Shown: positions 34,062-42,770, counted from the first letter of the stretch. The stretch is DNA of 64,000 nucleotides from an uncultured Ruminococcus sp. (GCA_902798365.1 CADBWP010000001.1:1-64000); one strand, 5' to 3'. Translations and numbers: made by a program. The notes: a model not told the origin generated them from the sequence alone.

Positions 34062-34739
34062 TTAAAGAGTATTGTCCGCTGTTGCGGGGATAAGTATTGC
34101 GATCTCGAGGTTGCCGTTGCGGCAGCGAAGGTCGTCGATAAAGCTTTGGATGTTATCCTCGCTCTTTAGCTCTACGCGGTAGTTCAGCTTGTAGAGGCTG
34201 CCCATGTTAGAGGTTTTTACCGTAAGAAGCTTTGCGTTTTTTGTGTATTTTTCAAAAAGGTCGTCAAACTCATGTGCGTAATTGAGATCCTCGGGAATGG
34301 TTATTTTAAGGTCACGCTGCAAATCGTCCTTTTCCTTTATGTTTACAAAGTTTGAAAGCACCATAACCGAGCCGATTATCACCACAAAAACTGCCGCGAG
34401 CGCCACATAGCCCTTTGCCGTGGCAAGTCCCGTCGCCATTGCGAGGAAGATGCTGACTATCTCTTTTGCCGAGCCCGGTGCGCTTCTGAACCTTACCAGC
34501 GAGAAGGCTCCCATGACCGCCACGCCTGCGCCGACGCTGTCATTAACAAGCATTATCACGGTCTGCACAACGGCGGGAATAAGGAATATCGCAAGCGAAA
34601 AGCTCTTGCTCTGACGGCTGCGGAAGCCCGAAGCCCACGCCGCCGCCGCGCCGAGCACAAGCGAAACCGCGGTGCAAATCAAGTAGGTTGTCATTGTGTA
34701 GGTTGTTGTGTAAATAGGTTGAAAAATAGTATCAAGCAC
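34062..34739 (-). CDS. DUF4956 membrane protein
   Basis: 225 aa from a GTG at 34739 placed 8 nt after GGAGG, inside the end of the VTC gene. Three or four membrane helices in the first 130 residues with the family motif GAFSLVRFRSAPGSAKEI, and a soluble C-terminal domain with a ferredoxin-like look. DUF4956 proteins commonly sit beside VTC-domain proteins. The role is not proven; a transport or membrane-anchoring part of polyphosphate synthesis is a fair guess. Confidence 0.87.
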   Translation of the reverse strand: MLDTIFQPIYTTTYTMTTYLICTAVSLVLGAAAAWASGFRSRQSKSFSLAIFLIPAVVQTVIMLVNDSVGAGVAVMGAFSLVRFRSAPGSAKEIVSIFLAMATGLATAKGYVALAAVFVVIIGSVMVLSNFVNIKEKDDLQRDLKITIPEDLNYAHEFDDLFEKYTKNAKLLTVKTSNMGSLYKLNYRVELKSEDNIQSFIDDLRCRNGNLEIAILIPATADNTL

Positions 34740-35454
34740 AGTTCTGTCCTCCGTTCTGCATAAGCTTTCTTTTTTGTGTGAGTGTATAGGCGGTTCCGTA
34801 TTTTGAGAACGAGCCCGGGAATATTTTCAGTTCGTTGAGTGCGTCCGTCAACCAGAGCGGCATGGTGTTGAGCGCCTTTATCTCCATTATGCAGCAGCGG
34901 TTGTCGAGTATGGTCTCTCCCCAACTGCCCTTTGCCAAATCGAGCTGAGTAGTGCGGAAGCGCACGTTGCGGTCAAAGGTGAGCCTGAGCTCGCGGTCGG
35001 TTTTGGAGTAAAACGCCGTTCTGTCATAGGCTATGAACATCTTGGGGCTCAGACCCTTGTAGTAGTGCATGGCGCGGTCGATCTCCTTCATTATCTGCGA
35101 GCGGTTGGGCATTACGCCGTTGTTGACATAGTTCATAGCCTGACGGTAAGCAAGCGTTTGGCGGCGCTTATACACAACTCCGTCGTATTTCTTCTTAAGC
35201 TCCAAAAACACGTTACTGTCCTGCTTGGGCGTTGAGTAGCTGCGCAGCCTGAGCTTTTCTTTATATACCGGCTTTTCCATAGAGGTGCGGATAAGACGGT
35301 CGTTTTCGGTGTCAAAGTAAAGGCTGCATACGGTGCTCTCGCCGTATTCGTCAGGCTTTATATATCGGCTTATCATATCGCGCAGAGCCTTTCTCTGCGC
35401 GAGTGTGATTATATACTTGGTTTCGGTTCGTTCAAAAACAGTCTGAATGTTCAT
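34732..35454 (-). CDS. polyphosphate polymerase (VTC) domain protein
   Basis: 240 aa, one VTC catalytic domain of the triphosphate-tunnel fold: RTETKYIITLAQRKAL, CSLYFDTENDRLIRTS, KLRLRSYS, FLELKKKYDGVVYKRR and a late MEIKALNTMPLWL. Basic Lys and Arg and acidic Glu residues needed for the tunnel are in place. In yeast Vtc4 this domain makes polyphosphate from ATP. AAAGGGG precedes the ATG. It overlaps the DUF4956 gene by 8 nt, so both work together. Confidence 0.87.
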   Translation of the reverse strand: MNIQTVFERTETKYIITLAQRKALRDMISRYIKPDEYGESTVCSLYFDTENDRLIRTSMEKPVYKEKLRLRSYSTPKQDSNVFLELKKKYDGVVYKRRQTLAYRQAMNYVNNGVMPNRSQIMKEIDRAMHYYKGLSPKMFIAYDRTAFYSKTDRELRLTFDRNVRFRTTQLDLAKGSWGETILDNRCCIMEIKALNTMPLWLTDALNELKIFPGSFSKYGTAYTLTQKRKLMQNGGQNCA

Positions 35455-35486
35455 GTCGTAACCCCTTTCCTTAACTCTATGGCTGT

Positions 35487-35492
35487 ATTATA
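35487..35492 (-). promoter_or_regulatory. -10 box TATAAT for the VTC operon
   Basis: TATAAT on the minus strand 33 nt before the VTC ATG; no good -35 at the proper distance (a TTGACA is only 3 nt upstream and cannot pair with it). Confidence 0.4.
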
Positions 35493-35590
35493 GTGTGTCA
35501 ACCTTAAAAAAGTCTTAAAATTTTTAAGTTTTTAAAATTTTTTCAAAAAAAAACGGAGCCGAAAAATCGACTCCATACACAATAAAAAAC

Positions 35591-35628
35591 GCTTTAGCCG
35601 CTTAACTCCGAAAAGCAAGCGGCTAAGC
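35591..35628 (-). terminator. terminator of the glutamine synthetase gene
   Basis: On the minus strand, stem TTAGCCGCTT / AAGCGGCTAA with a 13-nt loop followed by GCGTTTTTTATT. A second imperfect hairpin lies at 35642-35680. Together they fill the gap between glnN and the VTC operon. Confidence 0.75.
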
Positions 35629-35746
35629 ACAACCAATACAATCAAGGCTCGATATCCTGCCATATCTCGCTTGATTTGTAACACAATTCAATTATACCGC
35701 TACACTTTTTAAAAGTCAAGCGGTGAAGATGTAATTTTTGAAAATA

Positions 35747-37837
35747 TTACACTCCGAAAAGCAAGTCGGTGTAGGACGGATAAGGCCAGAAGTCCGACGC
35801 GGTCTCGGTCTCCATGGAATCACCTATGGCACGCAGCTCCTGCATTTTTTCAAACACCACATTGCGGAAATACTTGGCGTACTCCAAGCCGTCGGCGCTG
35901 TGTTCGCCTGCACCGATAACGGCGTTTTCAAGCTCGGCAGTCTTGTTGACAAAGCAAACAAGCTTGTTTGAGAGGCTCATTACCAGCTCCTCTTCAACCG
36001 AGGTGGGGATAATGTCGGACAGCGCCTTTTTGGCAAGCGCGGTATCGGTCATCTCTCTTACAAAGGCTGCAACGGCGGGGGTTATCTTCTTCTTTGCCAT
36101 GTCTATCATGGTAAGCGCCTCGATGTTGAGCTGCTTGCAGTAGGTTTCAAGCTCGATCTCGTAGCGGGCGCGGTACTCCGCCTCGGTGACGATCTTGTTT
36201 TTGAGGAAAAGCTCGACGTTCTTTTTGTCCATAAAGTGCTCAAAGGCGTCGGGAAGCGACTTGAGGTTGTAAAGTCCTCTGCGCTGAGCCTCCTCTACCC
36301 AGTCGTCGGCGTAGTTGTCGCCGTTGAAGATTATCGCCTGATGCTCGGTGAACACCTTTTTGATGAGCTCCTTTACGCTTGTTTCGATGTCGTCGGAATC
36401 CTTAAGTGCCTCATAGAACTGCGAGAGCTCCTCTGCCACCATGGTGTTGAGCATGTAGTTGGGGCAGCCTATGTTGAGCGCCGAGCCGAGAGCGCGGAAC
36501 TCGAACTTGTTGCCCGTGAACGCAAACGGCGAGGTGCGGTTGCGGTCGGAGGTGTCTTTTCTGAAATCGGCGAGCACGTCAACGCCGGTCTTAACACGCT
36601 CCTTGCCGGGGCTTACATACTCGGTGCCGTCTATAACGGACTGCACAAGCTGACCCAGATCGTCGCCCAGATACATGGAAATGATCGCGGGAGGCGCCTC
36701 GTGAGCGCCCAGACGGTGGTCGTTGCCCGCGGAAGCCACGGTAATGCGCAGCAGATCCTGATACTCGTGAACAGCCTTTACGACTGCGGCGAGGAAAAGC
36801 TGAAATTGCAAATTGTTTTCGGGGTGCTTGCCCGGGCTGAGAAGATTTTCACCCGTGTTGGTGGATATGGACCAGTTGTTGTGCTTGCCCGAGCCGTTGA
36901 CGCCTGCAAAGGGCTTTTCGTGCAGCAGGCAGACAAGGTTGTGCTTTTCGGCTGTCTTTTTCATTATTTCCATCGTCAGCTCGTTGTGGTCGTTGGCGAT
37001 GTTTGAGGTTGTGAAAATGGGCGCGAGCTCGTGCTGAGAGGGCGCGACCTCGTTGTGCTTTGTCTTTGCCAGCACGCCCAGCTTCCAAAGCTCCTCGTCC
37101 AGATCGCGCATATAGGCTGCGACGCGGGTCTTTATTGCGCCGAAGTAGTGGTCGTCAAGCTCCTGACCCTTGGGAGCCTTTGCGCCGAACAGCGTCCTGC
37201 CGGTGAGGATAAGATCCTCTCGCTGATTGTACAGGTCGCGGTCGATAAGAAAATACTCCTGCTCGGGGCCCACGGTGGTGGTGACGCGCGTAACGTCGGT
37301 CTTGCCCAGCAGATGAAGTATCTTTACCGCCTCGGTGCTAAGACGCTCCATTGAGCGCAGCAGAGGCGTTTTTTTGTCGAGCACCTCGCCCGTATAGGAA
37401 CAAAAGGCGGTGGGAATGTAAAGAGAGCCGTCCTTGACAAAGGCCGGAGAGGTGGGATCCCAGGTTGTGTAACCGCGAGCCTCAAAGGTGGCGCGGATTC
37501 CGCCCGAGGGGAACGACGAAGCGTCGGGCTCGCCCTTTATGAGCTCCTTGCCCGAAAACTCCATGATAACGCCGTCGCCGTTGGGGGCAATAAAGCTGTC
37601 GTGCTTTTCGGCGGTTATGCCCGTCATGGGCTGGAACCAGTGGGTGTAGTGGGTGCAGCCCATCTCTATCGCCCAGTCCTTCATGGCGGCTGCAACTACG
37701 TTGGCAACGCTGATGTCGAGCGGCTCGCCGTCCTGAACGGTCTTTTTAAGAGCCTTGTAGGTGGATTTGGGAAGTCTTTCCTGCATCTTTTTGTCGTTAA
37801 AAACCATGCAGCCGAACATTTCGGGAACCTTTGTCAT
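35747..37837 (-). CDS. glnN: glutamine synthetase type III
   Basis: 696 aa, the length of the GSIII (GlnN) class, larger than GSI. Marks include [30 protein letters not shown] (in [14 protein letters not shown]), [20 protein letters not shown] and [16 protein letters not shown]. It makes glutamine from glutamate, ammonia and ATP in the cytosol as a dodecamer. GSIII is common in Bacteroidetes, cyanobacteria and ruminal clostridia. The leader carries a promoter and a terminator-like hairpin, which suggests attenuation. Confidence 0.95.
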   Translation of the reverse strand: MTKVPEMFGCMVFNDKKMQERLPKSTYKALKKTVQDGEPLDISVANVVAAAMKDWAIEMGCTHYTHWFQPMTGITAEKHDSFIAPNGDGVIMEFSGKELIKGEPDASSFPSGGIRATFEARGYTTWDPTSPAFVKDGSLYIPTAFCSYTGEVLDKKTPLLRSMERLSTEAVKILHLLGKTDVTRVTTTVGPEQEYFLIDRDLYNQREDLILTGRTLFGAKAPKGQELDDHYFGAIKTRVAAYMRDLDEELWKLGVLAKTKHNEVAPSQHELAPIFTTSNIANDHNELTMEIMKKTAEKHNLVCLLHEKPFAGVNGSGKHNNWSISTNTGENLLSPGKHPENNLQFQLFLAAVVKAVHEYQDLLRITVASAGNDHRLGAHEAPPAIISMYLGDDLGQLVQSVIDGTEYVSPGKERVKTGVDVLADFRKDTSDRNRTSPFAFTGNKFEFRALGSALNIGCPNYMLNTMVAEELSQFYEALKDSDDIETSVKELIKKVFTEHQAIIFNGDNYADDWVEEAQRRGLYNLKSLPDAFEHFMDKKNVELFLKNKIVTEAEYRARYEIELETYCKQLNIEALTMIDMAKKKITPAVAAFVREMTDTALAKKALSDIIPTSVEEELVMSLSNKLVCFVNKTAELENAVIGAGEHSADGLEYAKYFRNVVFEKMQELRAIGDSMETETASDFWPYPSYTDLLFGV

Positions 37838-37870
37838 AAGTCGGATCTCCTAACAGTAATTTTCATAAAT

Positions 37871-37907
37871 AAAAACAGAGGCACTATGGGTGTTGCCCCA
37901 CAGCGCC
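37871..37907 (-). promoter_or_regulatory. terminator-like hairpin in the glnN leader
   Basis: On the minus strand GGCGCTGTGGG pairs with CCCATAGTGCC (two G-U pairs, loop GCAACA), then TCTGTTTTTATTT, all between the promoter and the ATG. This is the form of an intrinsic terminator in the leader, so glnN may be controlled by attenuation or antitermination. No paired ANTAR-type hexaloop hairpins are seen. Confidence 0.65.
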
Positions 37908-37926
37908 CTTGCCGTTCTACGTTGTT

Positions 37927-37955
37927 AGTATATTCTGAATCCGGGCTTTTGTCAA
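37927..37955 (-). promoter_or_regulatory. promoter TTGACA-17-TATACT of glnN
   Basis: Minus strand: -35 TTGACA at 37950-37955, 17-nt spacer, -10 TATACT at 37927-37932. The leader from here to the ATG is about 80 nt. Confidence 0.8.
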
Positions 37956-38190
37956 TACGGTGATACGACGATTTAATATGCGATTTTCGGCTTAAAAATG
38001 TGTATTTTTTCCTTAAAACAGAGTTTTTTACTCGGCATTTTTCACAATAACGACGCCCTGTATTTGGGTAAGTTTTACAAAGTTTTTTTATATGGTAAAA
38101 GAGTGTAGATTTTTTAAAATTTTGTGTTATTATATAATTACACAGAAGAATTATCCGAATTCTTCCGTGAACATTTTTTGAGGTGCTGTT

Positions 38191-38820
38191 ATGAGCTGCG
38201 ATAAAATCATAACCATTACAAGACAATACAGCTCGGGCGGGCATGAGATCGGCAGGCTGCTTGCCGACAAGCTCGGCGTATCGTTTTATGACAAGGAGCT
38301 TATATCGCTCGCGGCGAAGGAAAGCGGAATAGCACCCGAGGTATTTGAGAATGCCGATGAAAAAATGACAAACAGCTTGCTCTATTCAATGTCGGTGGGG
38401 CTTTACAACTTTGGCAACGGCTTTTCGGCTATGGGCGATCTGCCCTTAAATGACAGGCTCTACATTATTCAGCACAAAATAATAAAAGAGAAGGCAAAAA
38501 ACGAATGCTTTGTGGTGGTCGGAAGGTGTGCCGACTACATTTTGAGAGAGCGCAAAAACCTTGTGAGGGTGTTTATCTACGCAGACCTTGACAAGCGCGC
38601 AAAAAGAGCCGTTAAAAGACATGACATCGAGCCCTCGCGCGCCAAGCAGGCGGTGAGCAAGGCAGACAAAAACAGAGCAAACTATTACAGCTTTTATTCA
38701 GGACAAAAGTGGGGTTCTCCCGAGAACTACGATCTGTGCATCAACACAAGCAATATTTCGACCGCGCAGGCGGCGGATCTTATTGCGGACTACATTGATT
38801 TGATTGACAGAAGGTTCTAA
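38191..38820 (+). CDS. cytidylate kinase-like family protein
   Basis: 209 aa. ITITRQYSSGGHEIGRLLADKLG is the P-loop region of the cytidylate kinase-like family (a G-S-G-G-type loop rather than classical GxxGxGKS); FVVVGRCADYILRE follows and RAxxAVKRHDIEPSRAKQAV resembles the LID. The family is common in Clostridia and Bacteroidetes and is distinct from housekeeping Cmk; substrate not known. GAGGTG precedes the ATG. Confidence 0.85.
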   Translation: MSCDKIITITRQYSSGGHEIGRLLADKLGVSFYDKELISLAAKESGIAPEVFENADEKMTNSLLYSMSVGLYNFGNGFSAMGDLPLNDRLYIIQHKIIKEKAKNECFVVVGRCADYILRERKNLVRVFIYADLDKRAKRAVKRHDIEPSRAKQAVSKADKNRANYYSFYSGQKWGSPENYDLCINTSNISTAQAADLIADYIDLIDRRF

Positions 38821-38828
38821 AAAACCTG

Positions 38829-38863
38829 CCTCCCGAATAAAATGCTATTAACTATTCAGGAGG
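38829..38863 (+). promoter_or_regulatory. hairpin that occludes the ribosome site of the 23-aa peptide
   Basis: CCTCCCGAATA (38829-38839) can pair with TATTCAGGAGG (38853-38863) with one mismatch and a 13-nt loop. The right arm holds the Shine-Dalgarno of the next ORF. There is no T-run directly after it, so it is not a plain terminator. Confidence 0.5.
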
Positions 38864-38871
38864 TGAAAGTA

Positions 38872-38943
38872 ATGAAATTCGTCGTTATGGATCTGGACGA
38901 TTTTATCTTCGGCAACGAGGAATGGCATCAGAGCGAAAGATAA
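38872..38943 (+). CDS. 23-aa peptide MKFVVMDLDDFIFGNEEWHQ...
   Basis: GGAGGTG lies 6 nt before the ATG; the product is acidic (DLDD, NEEW) with an amphipathic N-terminal part, and stops at TAA 38941. A rho-independent terminator follows at 38999-39027. Its ribosome site is in a hairpin. It has no homolog known to me. It could be a regulatory or RiPP-like peptide, or a leader peptide; no processing enzymes lie next to it. Confidence 0.5.
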   Translation: MKFVVMDLDDFIFGNEEWHQSER

Positions 38944-38998
38944 ACCGCATGTTGTTTTTGATTGTGCTCTGATTTCTTAGGAAATTTTAAATAAATCA

Positions 38999-39027
38999 GG
39001 CTGTCGCAAAAAGCGGCAGCCTTTTTT
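38999..39027 (+). terminator. terminator after the 23-aa peptide
   Basis: GGCTGTCGC / GCGGCAGCC (one mismatch), loop AAAAA, followed by TTTTTT. Same stem as the terminator at 21944. Confidence 0.85.
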
Positions 39028-39066
39028 GTATTTATAGAATAATACTTGATTTTGATGGCGCACAAA

Positions 39067-39846
39067 TCATTCGTTGTTTCCCATAAAGCTGAGCGGATCG
39101 GCGAAGGCTCCGCCTATTTTGACGGCTACATGGATATGGTTTTCGTCGGCGGCTTCAAAAGGAACCGTGCCCACGGTGCCGATTTTGTCATCTCGGCTTA
39201 CGCTGTCGCCCTTTTTGACCGTGACCGCGCCCATGCCGCTGTAGCAGATTACCGTGTTGTTCACAGAGATCTCAACGGTCTTGCCCAGCATGTCGTCGTC
39301 GTAAATTTTGGTGACCTCTCCACCGAGCATGGCATATACATCGTCGCCCAGCTCTGCCGAAAAATCCGCGCCCGTGTGCGGCTTCCAGGAGTTTATCGTC
39401 TTGAAGTAGGTGGGGCTTTTGCTGTAGGGACGCGATATTATTCCCGTTTTTGTGGGCTTTGTAAGGCTTATCTCGGCAGAAAGCATGGTTTCGAGCGCGT
39501 CATCTGACACGGTAGCCGAGGTTGATGCGGCTGTCGTGGCAGGACGTGTGGTAACGGCAGGCAGAGTGTCGGGCTCCGAGGTCGCCGTTGGGATCGTCAC
39601 GGGGTCGGTCTTAATCTCTGCAAGACCGAGTGTGGGCGCCGGCGGTGTGGCGTGAACACCCGTTACGGGCTGATTGACCGTAACCGTTTTGGCGCTGCCC
39701 GAGCCTGATTTGCCCGTTACCGTGCGATATGTTGAATACACCGCCATACAAACCGCTATAAGGCAGATGGAAAAGGCTGTGTAAAAGCCGATTTTTTCGC
39801 GGAGACTTCGTCCGCTTTTGCTGTGGTTTCCATAATATTTGCTCAT
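39067..39846 (-). CDS. SpoIIQ-like M23 peptidase (LytM domain)
   Basis: 259 aa: short cytoplasmic part, one membrane helix (about 20-37), a Thr/Pro/Ala-rich linker (50-115), then LytM. Metal ligands are complete: His157 and Asp161 in PHTGADF, His237 and His239 in ENHIHVAV. This layout matches SpoIIQ of clostridia, the forespore partner of SpoIIIAH, and unlike Bacillus SpoIIQ it keeps the catalytic histidine. A general cell-wall hydrolase is the alternative. The ribosome site lies in a hairpin just before the ATG. Confidence 0.78.
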   Translation of the reverse strand: MSKYYGNHSKSGRSLREKIGFYTAFSICLIAVCMAVYSTYRTVTGKSGSGSAKTVTVNQPVTGVHATPPAPTLGLAEIKTDPVTIPTATSEPDTLPAVTTRPATTAASTSATVSDDALETMLSAEISLTKPTKTGIISRPYSKSPTYFKTINSWKPHTGADFSAELGDDVYAMLGGEVTKIYDDDMLGKTVEISVNNTVICYSGMGAVTVKKGDSVSRDDKIGTVGTVPFEAADENHIHVAVKIGGAFADPLSFMGNNE

Positions 39847-39883
39847 AAAAAAGCACCTCCGACTATATTGTTGACGGAGATGC
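39847..39883 (-). promoter_or_regulatory. hairpin with Shine-Dalgarno in its stem, upstream of the M23 gene
   Basis: On the minus strand GCATCTCCG pairs with CGGAGGTGC (39875-39883 with 39853-39861, one G-U) and is followed by TTTTTT and the ATG at 39846. It looks like the copA terminator, yet the stem contains the Shine-Dalgarno of the M23 gene. On the plus strand it is also followed by GTTTTTT. Confidence 0.65.
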
Positions 39884-39916
39884 GTTTTTTATTCATTTTT
39901 GCTGTGCGCGATTGTT

Positions 39917-40117
39917 TTAGTTCACTTTATATCCCTGCGCTTCGACAGCCTCCTTAAGCGTGTCAAACGGCACGTCCTCGTTAAGTGTGACCTTGGCGCT
40001 GTTCTTTTTGTGGCTGACCTCGGCGGCATTTACCTGCGGAAGCGCCTCGAGCGCTGACTTCACCCGCGCCTCGCAATGCTCGCACATCATGCCCTCGATG
40101 TTCATTTTTACTTTCAT
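39917..40117 (-). CDS. possible internal start giving a 66-aa CopZ-like copper chaperone
   Basis: In frame inside copA, ATG 40117 (MKVKMNIEGMMCEHC) is preceded by GGAG 9 nt upstream. The piece is a complete HMA domain, the size of CopZ. The site may be functional, yielding free chaperone as well as the fused domain, or may be a relic of a former separate copZ gene. Confidence 0.4.
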   Translation of the reverse strand: MKVKMNIEGMMCEHCEARVKSALEALPQVNAAEVSHKKNSAKVTLNEDVPFDTLKEAVEAQGYKVN

Positions 40118-42424
40118 TTCGTCTGTCTCCTTTTCGGTTATTTTTTCCGTTGTTACGGTTTGCTGCAATTGTTTTTCGCTGTGCTTTGGGCGTATGCGCA
40201 CAAGATTAAGCCTGAGCGCGTTTGTTACCACGCAAAAGCTTGATAGGCTCATGGCGGCTGCACCGAACATGGGATTCATCCTCCAGCCCAGCAGGGCGAT
40301 GAACGCGCCTGCCGCAAGCGGAATACCCACGGCATTGTATATGAACGCCCAAAACAGGTTTTGGTGAATGTTGCGCAGGGTTGCTCTGCCCAAGCGTATT
40401 GCCGCTGCAACGTCGCTGAGGCTGCTGTTCATAAGCACCACGTCGGCGGCGTCTATGGCAACGTCGGTGCCTGCGCCTATTGCAATACCCGTGTCGGCTG
40501 TGGTCAGCGCCGGCGCGTCGTTTATGCCGTCGCCTACCATCGCCGTTTTGCCGCCGGTTTTGAGCCTTTCTATCTCACGCGCCTTGCTGTCGGGCAGCAC
40601 CTCTGCTATCACCTCGTCAACGCCCGCCTGCCTGCCTATCGCGGCTGCGGTTTGCTTGTTGTCGCCGGTGAGCATGACAACGCGTATGCCCATAGCCTTA
40701 AGCTGAGCTATCGCGTCGGGGCTGTCGGGCTTTATTACGTCGGCAACAGCTATGATGCCCATAAGTATATTTCCTTTTGAGAAATATAGCGGAGTTTTAC
40801 CCTCGGATGCAAGCTCTTGTGCGCGACTGCTTACGGCGTGAGGTATCTCGCATTTTTCTTTTATGAAATTATAATTGCCGCCATACACCGATTCTCCGTC
40901 AAGCGTTCCTCCCAAGCCGTTGCCTGCGCTTACGGCAAAGTCTTTTATTTCCGATACAGAAATATTATTCTCGCTCGCATATGCCATGACCGCCCTTGCA
41001 AGCGGATGCTCGCTTTTCGCCTCGAGAGAAGCCGCCGCAAAAAGCAGCGCGTTTTCATCTGTTTCATAGGGCAGGATGTCGGTCACAACGGGTTCGCCGC
41101 GCGTTATAGTGCCTGTTTTGTCGAGCGCGACGGTTTTAATCCTGCCGGTTTCTTCAAGTGCAGCGGCGCTTTTGAAGAGTATTCCGTTCCTCGCACCGAC
41201 ACCGCTGCCGACCATGATAGCAACGGGCGTTGCAAGACCGAGAGCGCAGGGGCAGCTTATCACCAGCACGGAGATCGCCCTTGCCAGCGCAGAGCCCACA
41301 GACTCGCCCAAAACGAGCCACACAACAGCCGTTATCGCTGCTATCACAATTACAGCAGGTACAAACACGCCCGACACCCTGTCGGCGATTTTGGCTATGG
41401 GAGCCTTGGTTGCCGCCGCGTCGCTCACCATTTTTATTATTTGTGAAAGCGCGGTGTCCTCGCCTACCCTTGCAGCGGTGCATTTTATATAGCCCGAGCG
41501 GTTTATTGTCGCCGCCGAAACCGCGTCGCCGACGGCTTTATCAACGGGCACGCTCTCGCCCGTCAGCGCCGATTCATCCACCGCCGCCGAGCCTTCAATA
41601 ATAACTCCGTCAACGGGAATACTGCCGCCCGGGCGCACAACGAACACGTCACCCTTTTGCACCGTTTCAACGGGAACCTCGGTCTCGGCTCCGTCCTTTA
41701 TGATGACCGCTGTCTTTGGCGAAAGATCCATCAGGCTTTTGAGTGCGTCGGTAGTTTTGCCCTTTGAGCGCGCCTCGAGCAGCTTGCCGACGGTTATCAG
41801 CGTGAGTATCATAGCCGCCGACTCGAAGTACATTTCGTGAGAAAGGCTCATTACCGCCGCCGCATCGCCTGAAAGCTGTGCGCCGGTCATTGCAAACAGC
41901 ACATATGTGCTGTAGCCGAACGCCGCCGTGGAGCCCAGCGCCACAAGGGTGTCCATATTTGGCGCGCGGTGAAGCAAGCCCTTAAAGCCGCTGATGAAAA
42001 ACCTTTGGTTTATCACCATAACCATCGCGGCAAGCAAAAGCTGAACAAGCCCCACGGCGATGTGGTTGCCCTCGAAAAAAGGAGGCAGAGGCAACCCGAG
42101 CATTGCGTGCCCCATTGAAAAGTACATGAGCGCGAGCAGGAACACTACCGAGGCTGTAAGCCGCTTAAGGATTTTGGGTGTTTCCTTCTCTTTAAGACCG
42201 TCGTCGTCTGACTGCCGACGCGTTTCACCCTTTACCGCCGCGCCGTAGCCCGCGTTTTCAACAGCCCTTATAATATCCTGCGGCTGCGCCTCACCCTCGA
42301 CCGCCATTGAGTTTGTAAGCAGGCTGACCGAGCAGGAATCCACGCCGTCAAGCGCGGAAACCGCCTTTTCAACACGCGCGCTGCACGCCGCGCAGCTCAT
42401 TCCCGTTATGTCGTATTGCTGCAT
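39917..42424 (-). CDS. copA: copper-translocating P1B-type ATPase with N- and C-terminal metal-binding domains
   Basis: 835 aa. N-terminal HMA domain with CAAC (residues 11-14), then the eight membrane helices with CPCALG in the sixth, phosphorylation site DKTGTITRGEP and hinge GDGINDAP. After the last helix there is a Glu/Lys/Thr linker and a second HMA domain starting at residue 770 with CEHC. It exports Cu(I) from the cytosol. C-terminal HMA fusion is uncommon; an internal start may release that domain as a chaperone. Transcribed 8 nt after csoR. Confidence 0.95.
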   Translation of the reverse strand: MQQYDITGMSCAACSARVEKAVSALDGVDSCSVSLLTNSMAVEGEAQPQDIIRAVENAGYGAAVKGETRRQSDDDGLKEKETPKILKRLTASVVFLLALMYFSMGHAMLGLPLPPFFEGNHIAVGLVQLLLAAMVMVINQRFFISGFKGLLHRAPNMDTLVALGSTAAFGYSTYVLFAMTGAQLSGDAAAVMSLSHEMYFESAAMILTLITVGKLLEARSKGKTTDALKSLMDLSPKTAVIIKDGAETEVPVETVQKGDVFVVRPGGSIPVDGVIIEGSAAVDESALTGESVPVDKAVGDAVSAATINRSGYIKCTAARVGEDTALSQIIKMVSDAAATKAPIAKIADRVSGVFVPAVIVIAAITAVVWLVLGESVGSALARAISVLVISCPCALGLATPVAIMVGSGVGARNGILFKSAAALEETGRIKTVALDKTGTITRGEPVVTDILPYETDENALLFAAASLEAKSEHPLARAVMAYASENNISVSEIKDFAVSAGNGLGGTLDGESVYGGNYNFIKEKCEIPHAVSSRAQELASEGKTPLYFSKGNILMGIIAVADVIKPDSPDAIAQLKAMGIRVVMLTGDNKQTAAAIGRQAGVDEVIAEVLPDSKAREIERLKTGGKTAMVGDGINDAPALTTADTGIAIGAGTDVAIDAADVVLMNSSLSDVAAAIRLGRATLRNIHQNLFWAFIYNAVGIPLAAGAFIALLGWRMNPMFGAAAMSLSSFCVVTNALRLNLVRIRPKHSEKQLQQTVTTEKITEKETDEMKVKMNIEGMMCEHCEARVKSALEALPQVNAAEVSHKKNSAKVTLNEDVPFDTLKEAVEAQGYKVN

Positions 42425-42432
42425 TTTGTCAC

Positions 42433-42735
42433 CTACCTCATCAGCTTTTGCAGGGCTAAAACGAGCTCGTCGATGGTTTCGTCCCTGCCTTCTCTTATAT
42501 CGTTTGCCACACAGGTGTGGATATGCGCCGAAAGCAGCTCGCGGTTAAAGGAATTGATGGCAGCAGACGCGGCGGCGGACTGCGTGAGTATATCTATGCA
42601 GTAAGCGTCGCACTCTACCATTTTGCGTATGCCGCGAATCTGACCCTCTATGCGGCTGAGGCGGTTGATAAGCCTTTTTACCTCGGCATCGTCGCGTTTT
42701 TTTGTTTTATGCACACAACATTCATGCTCCGTCAT
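42433..42735 (-). CDS. csoR: copper-sensing repressor CsoR
   Basis: 100 aa, all-helical DUF156. Copper ligands are Cys46, His71 and Cys75 with the spacing of CsoR (25 and 4). LINRLSRIEGQIRGIRKMVE is the typical DNA-facing helix. Cu(I) binding releases it from DNA. It heads the csoR-copA operon and its operator lies in the promoter. The N-terminus has two extra Cys (HECCVH), of unknown use. Confidence 0.93.
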   Translation of the reverse strand: MTEHECCVHKTKKRDDAEVKRLINRLSRIEGQIRGIRKMVECDAYCIDILTQSAAASAAINSFNRELLSAHIHTCVANDIREGRDETIDELVLALQKLMR

Positions 42736-42770
42736 AATATCAGCTCCCGTGTTTTTGTTTCCATGTGTAT

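Larger units (their letters stand above)
37838..38190. other. divergent intergenic region, glnN and cytidylate kinase-like gene
   Basis: 353 nt without a gene. It holds the glnN promoter (37927-37955) and leader hairpin (37866-37907) on the minus strand. Toward the plus-strand gene there is a -10-like TATAAT at 38133-38138 with a poor -35. Confidence 0.6.

Noticed and set aside
35483..35510. TTGACA plus TATAAT promoter for the VTC operon
   Set aside because: On the minus strand the two boxes are only 3 nt apart, so they cannot form one promoter.
37866..37955. ANTAR (NasT-type) antitermination site in the glnN leader
   Set aside because: The leader is too short and lacks the two hexaloop hairpins with conserved A1 and G4; only the terminator-like hairpin remains.
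40361..41446. Plus-strand frames opposite copA
   Set aside because: Antisense shadows of the copA coding frame; no start signals.
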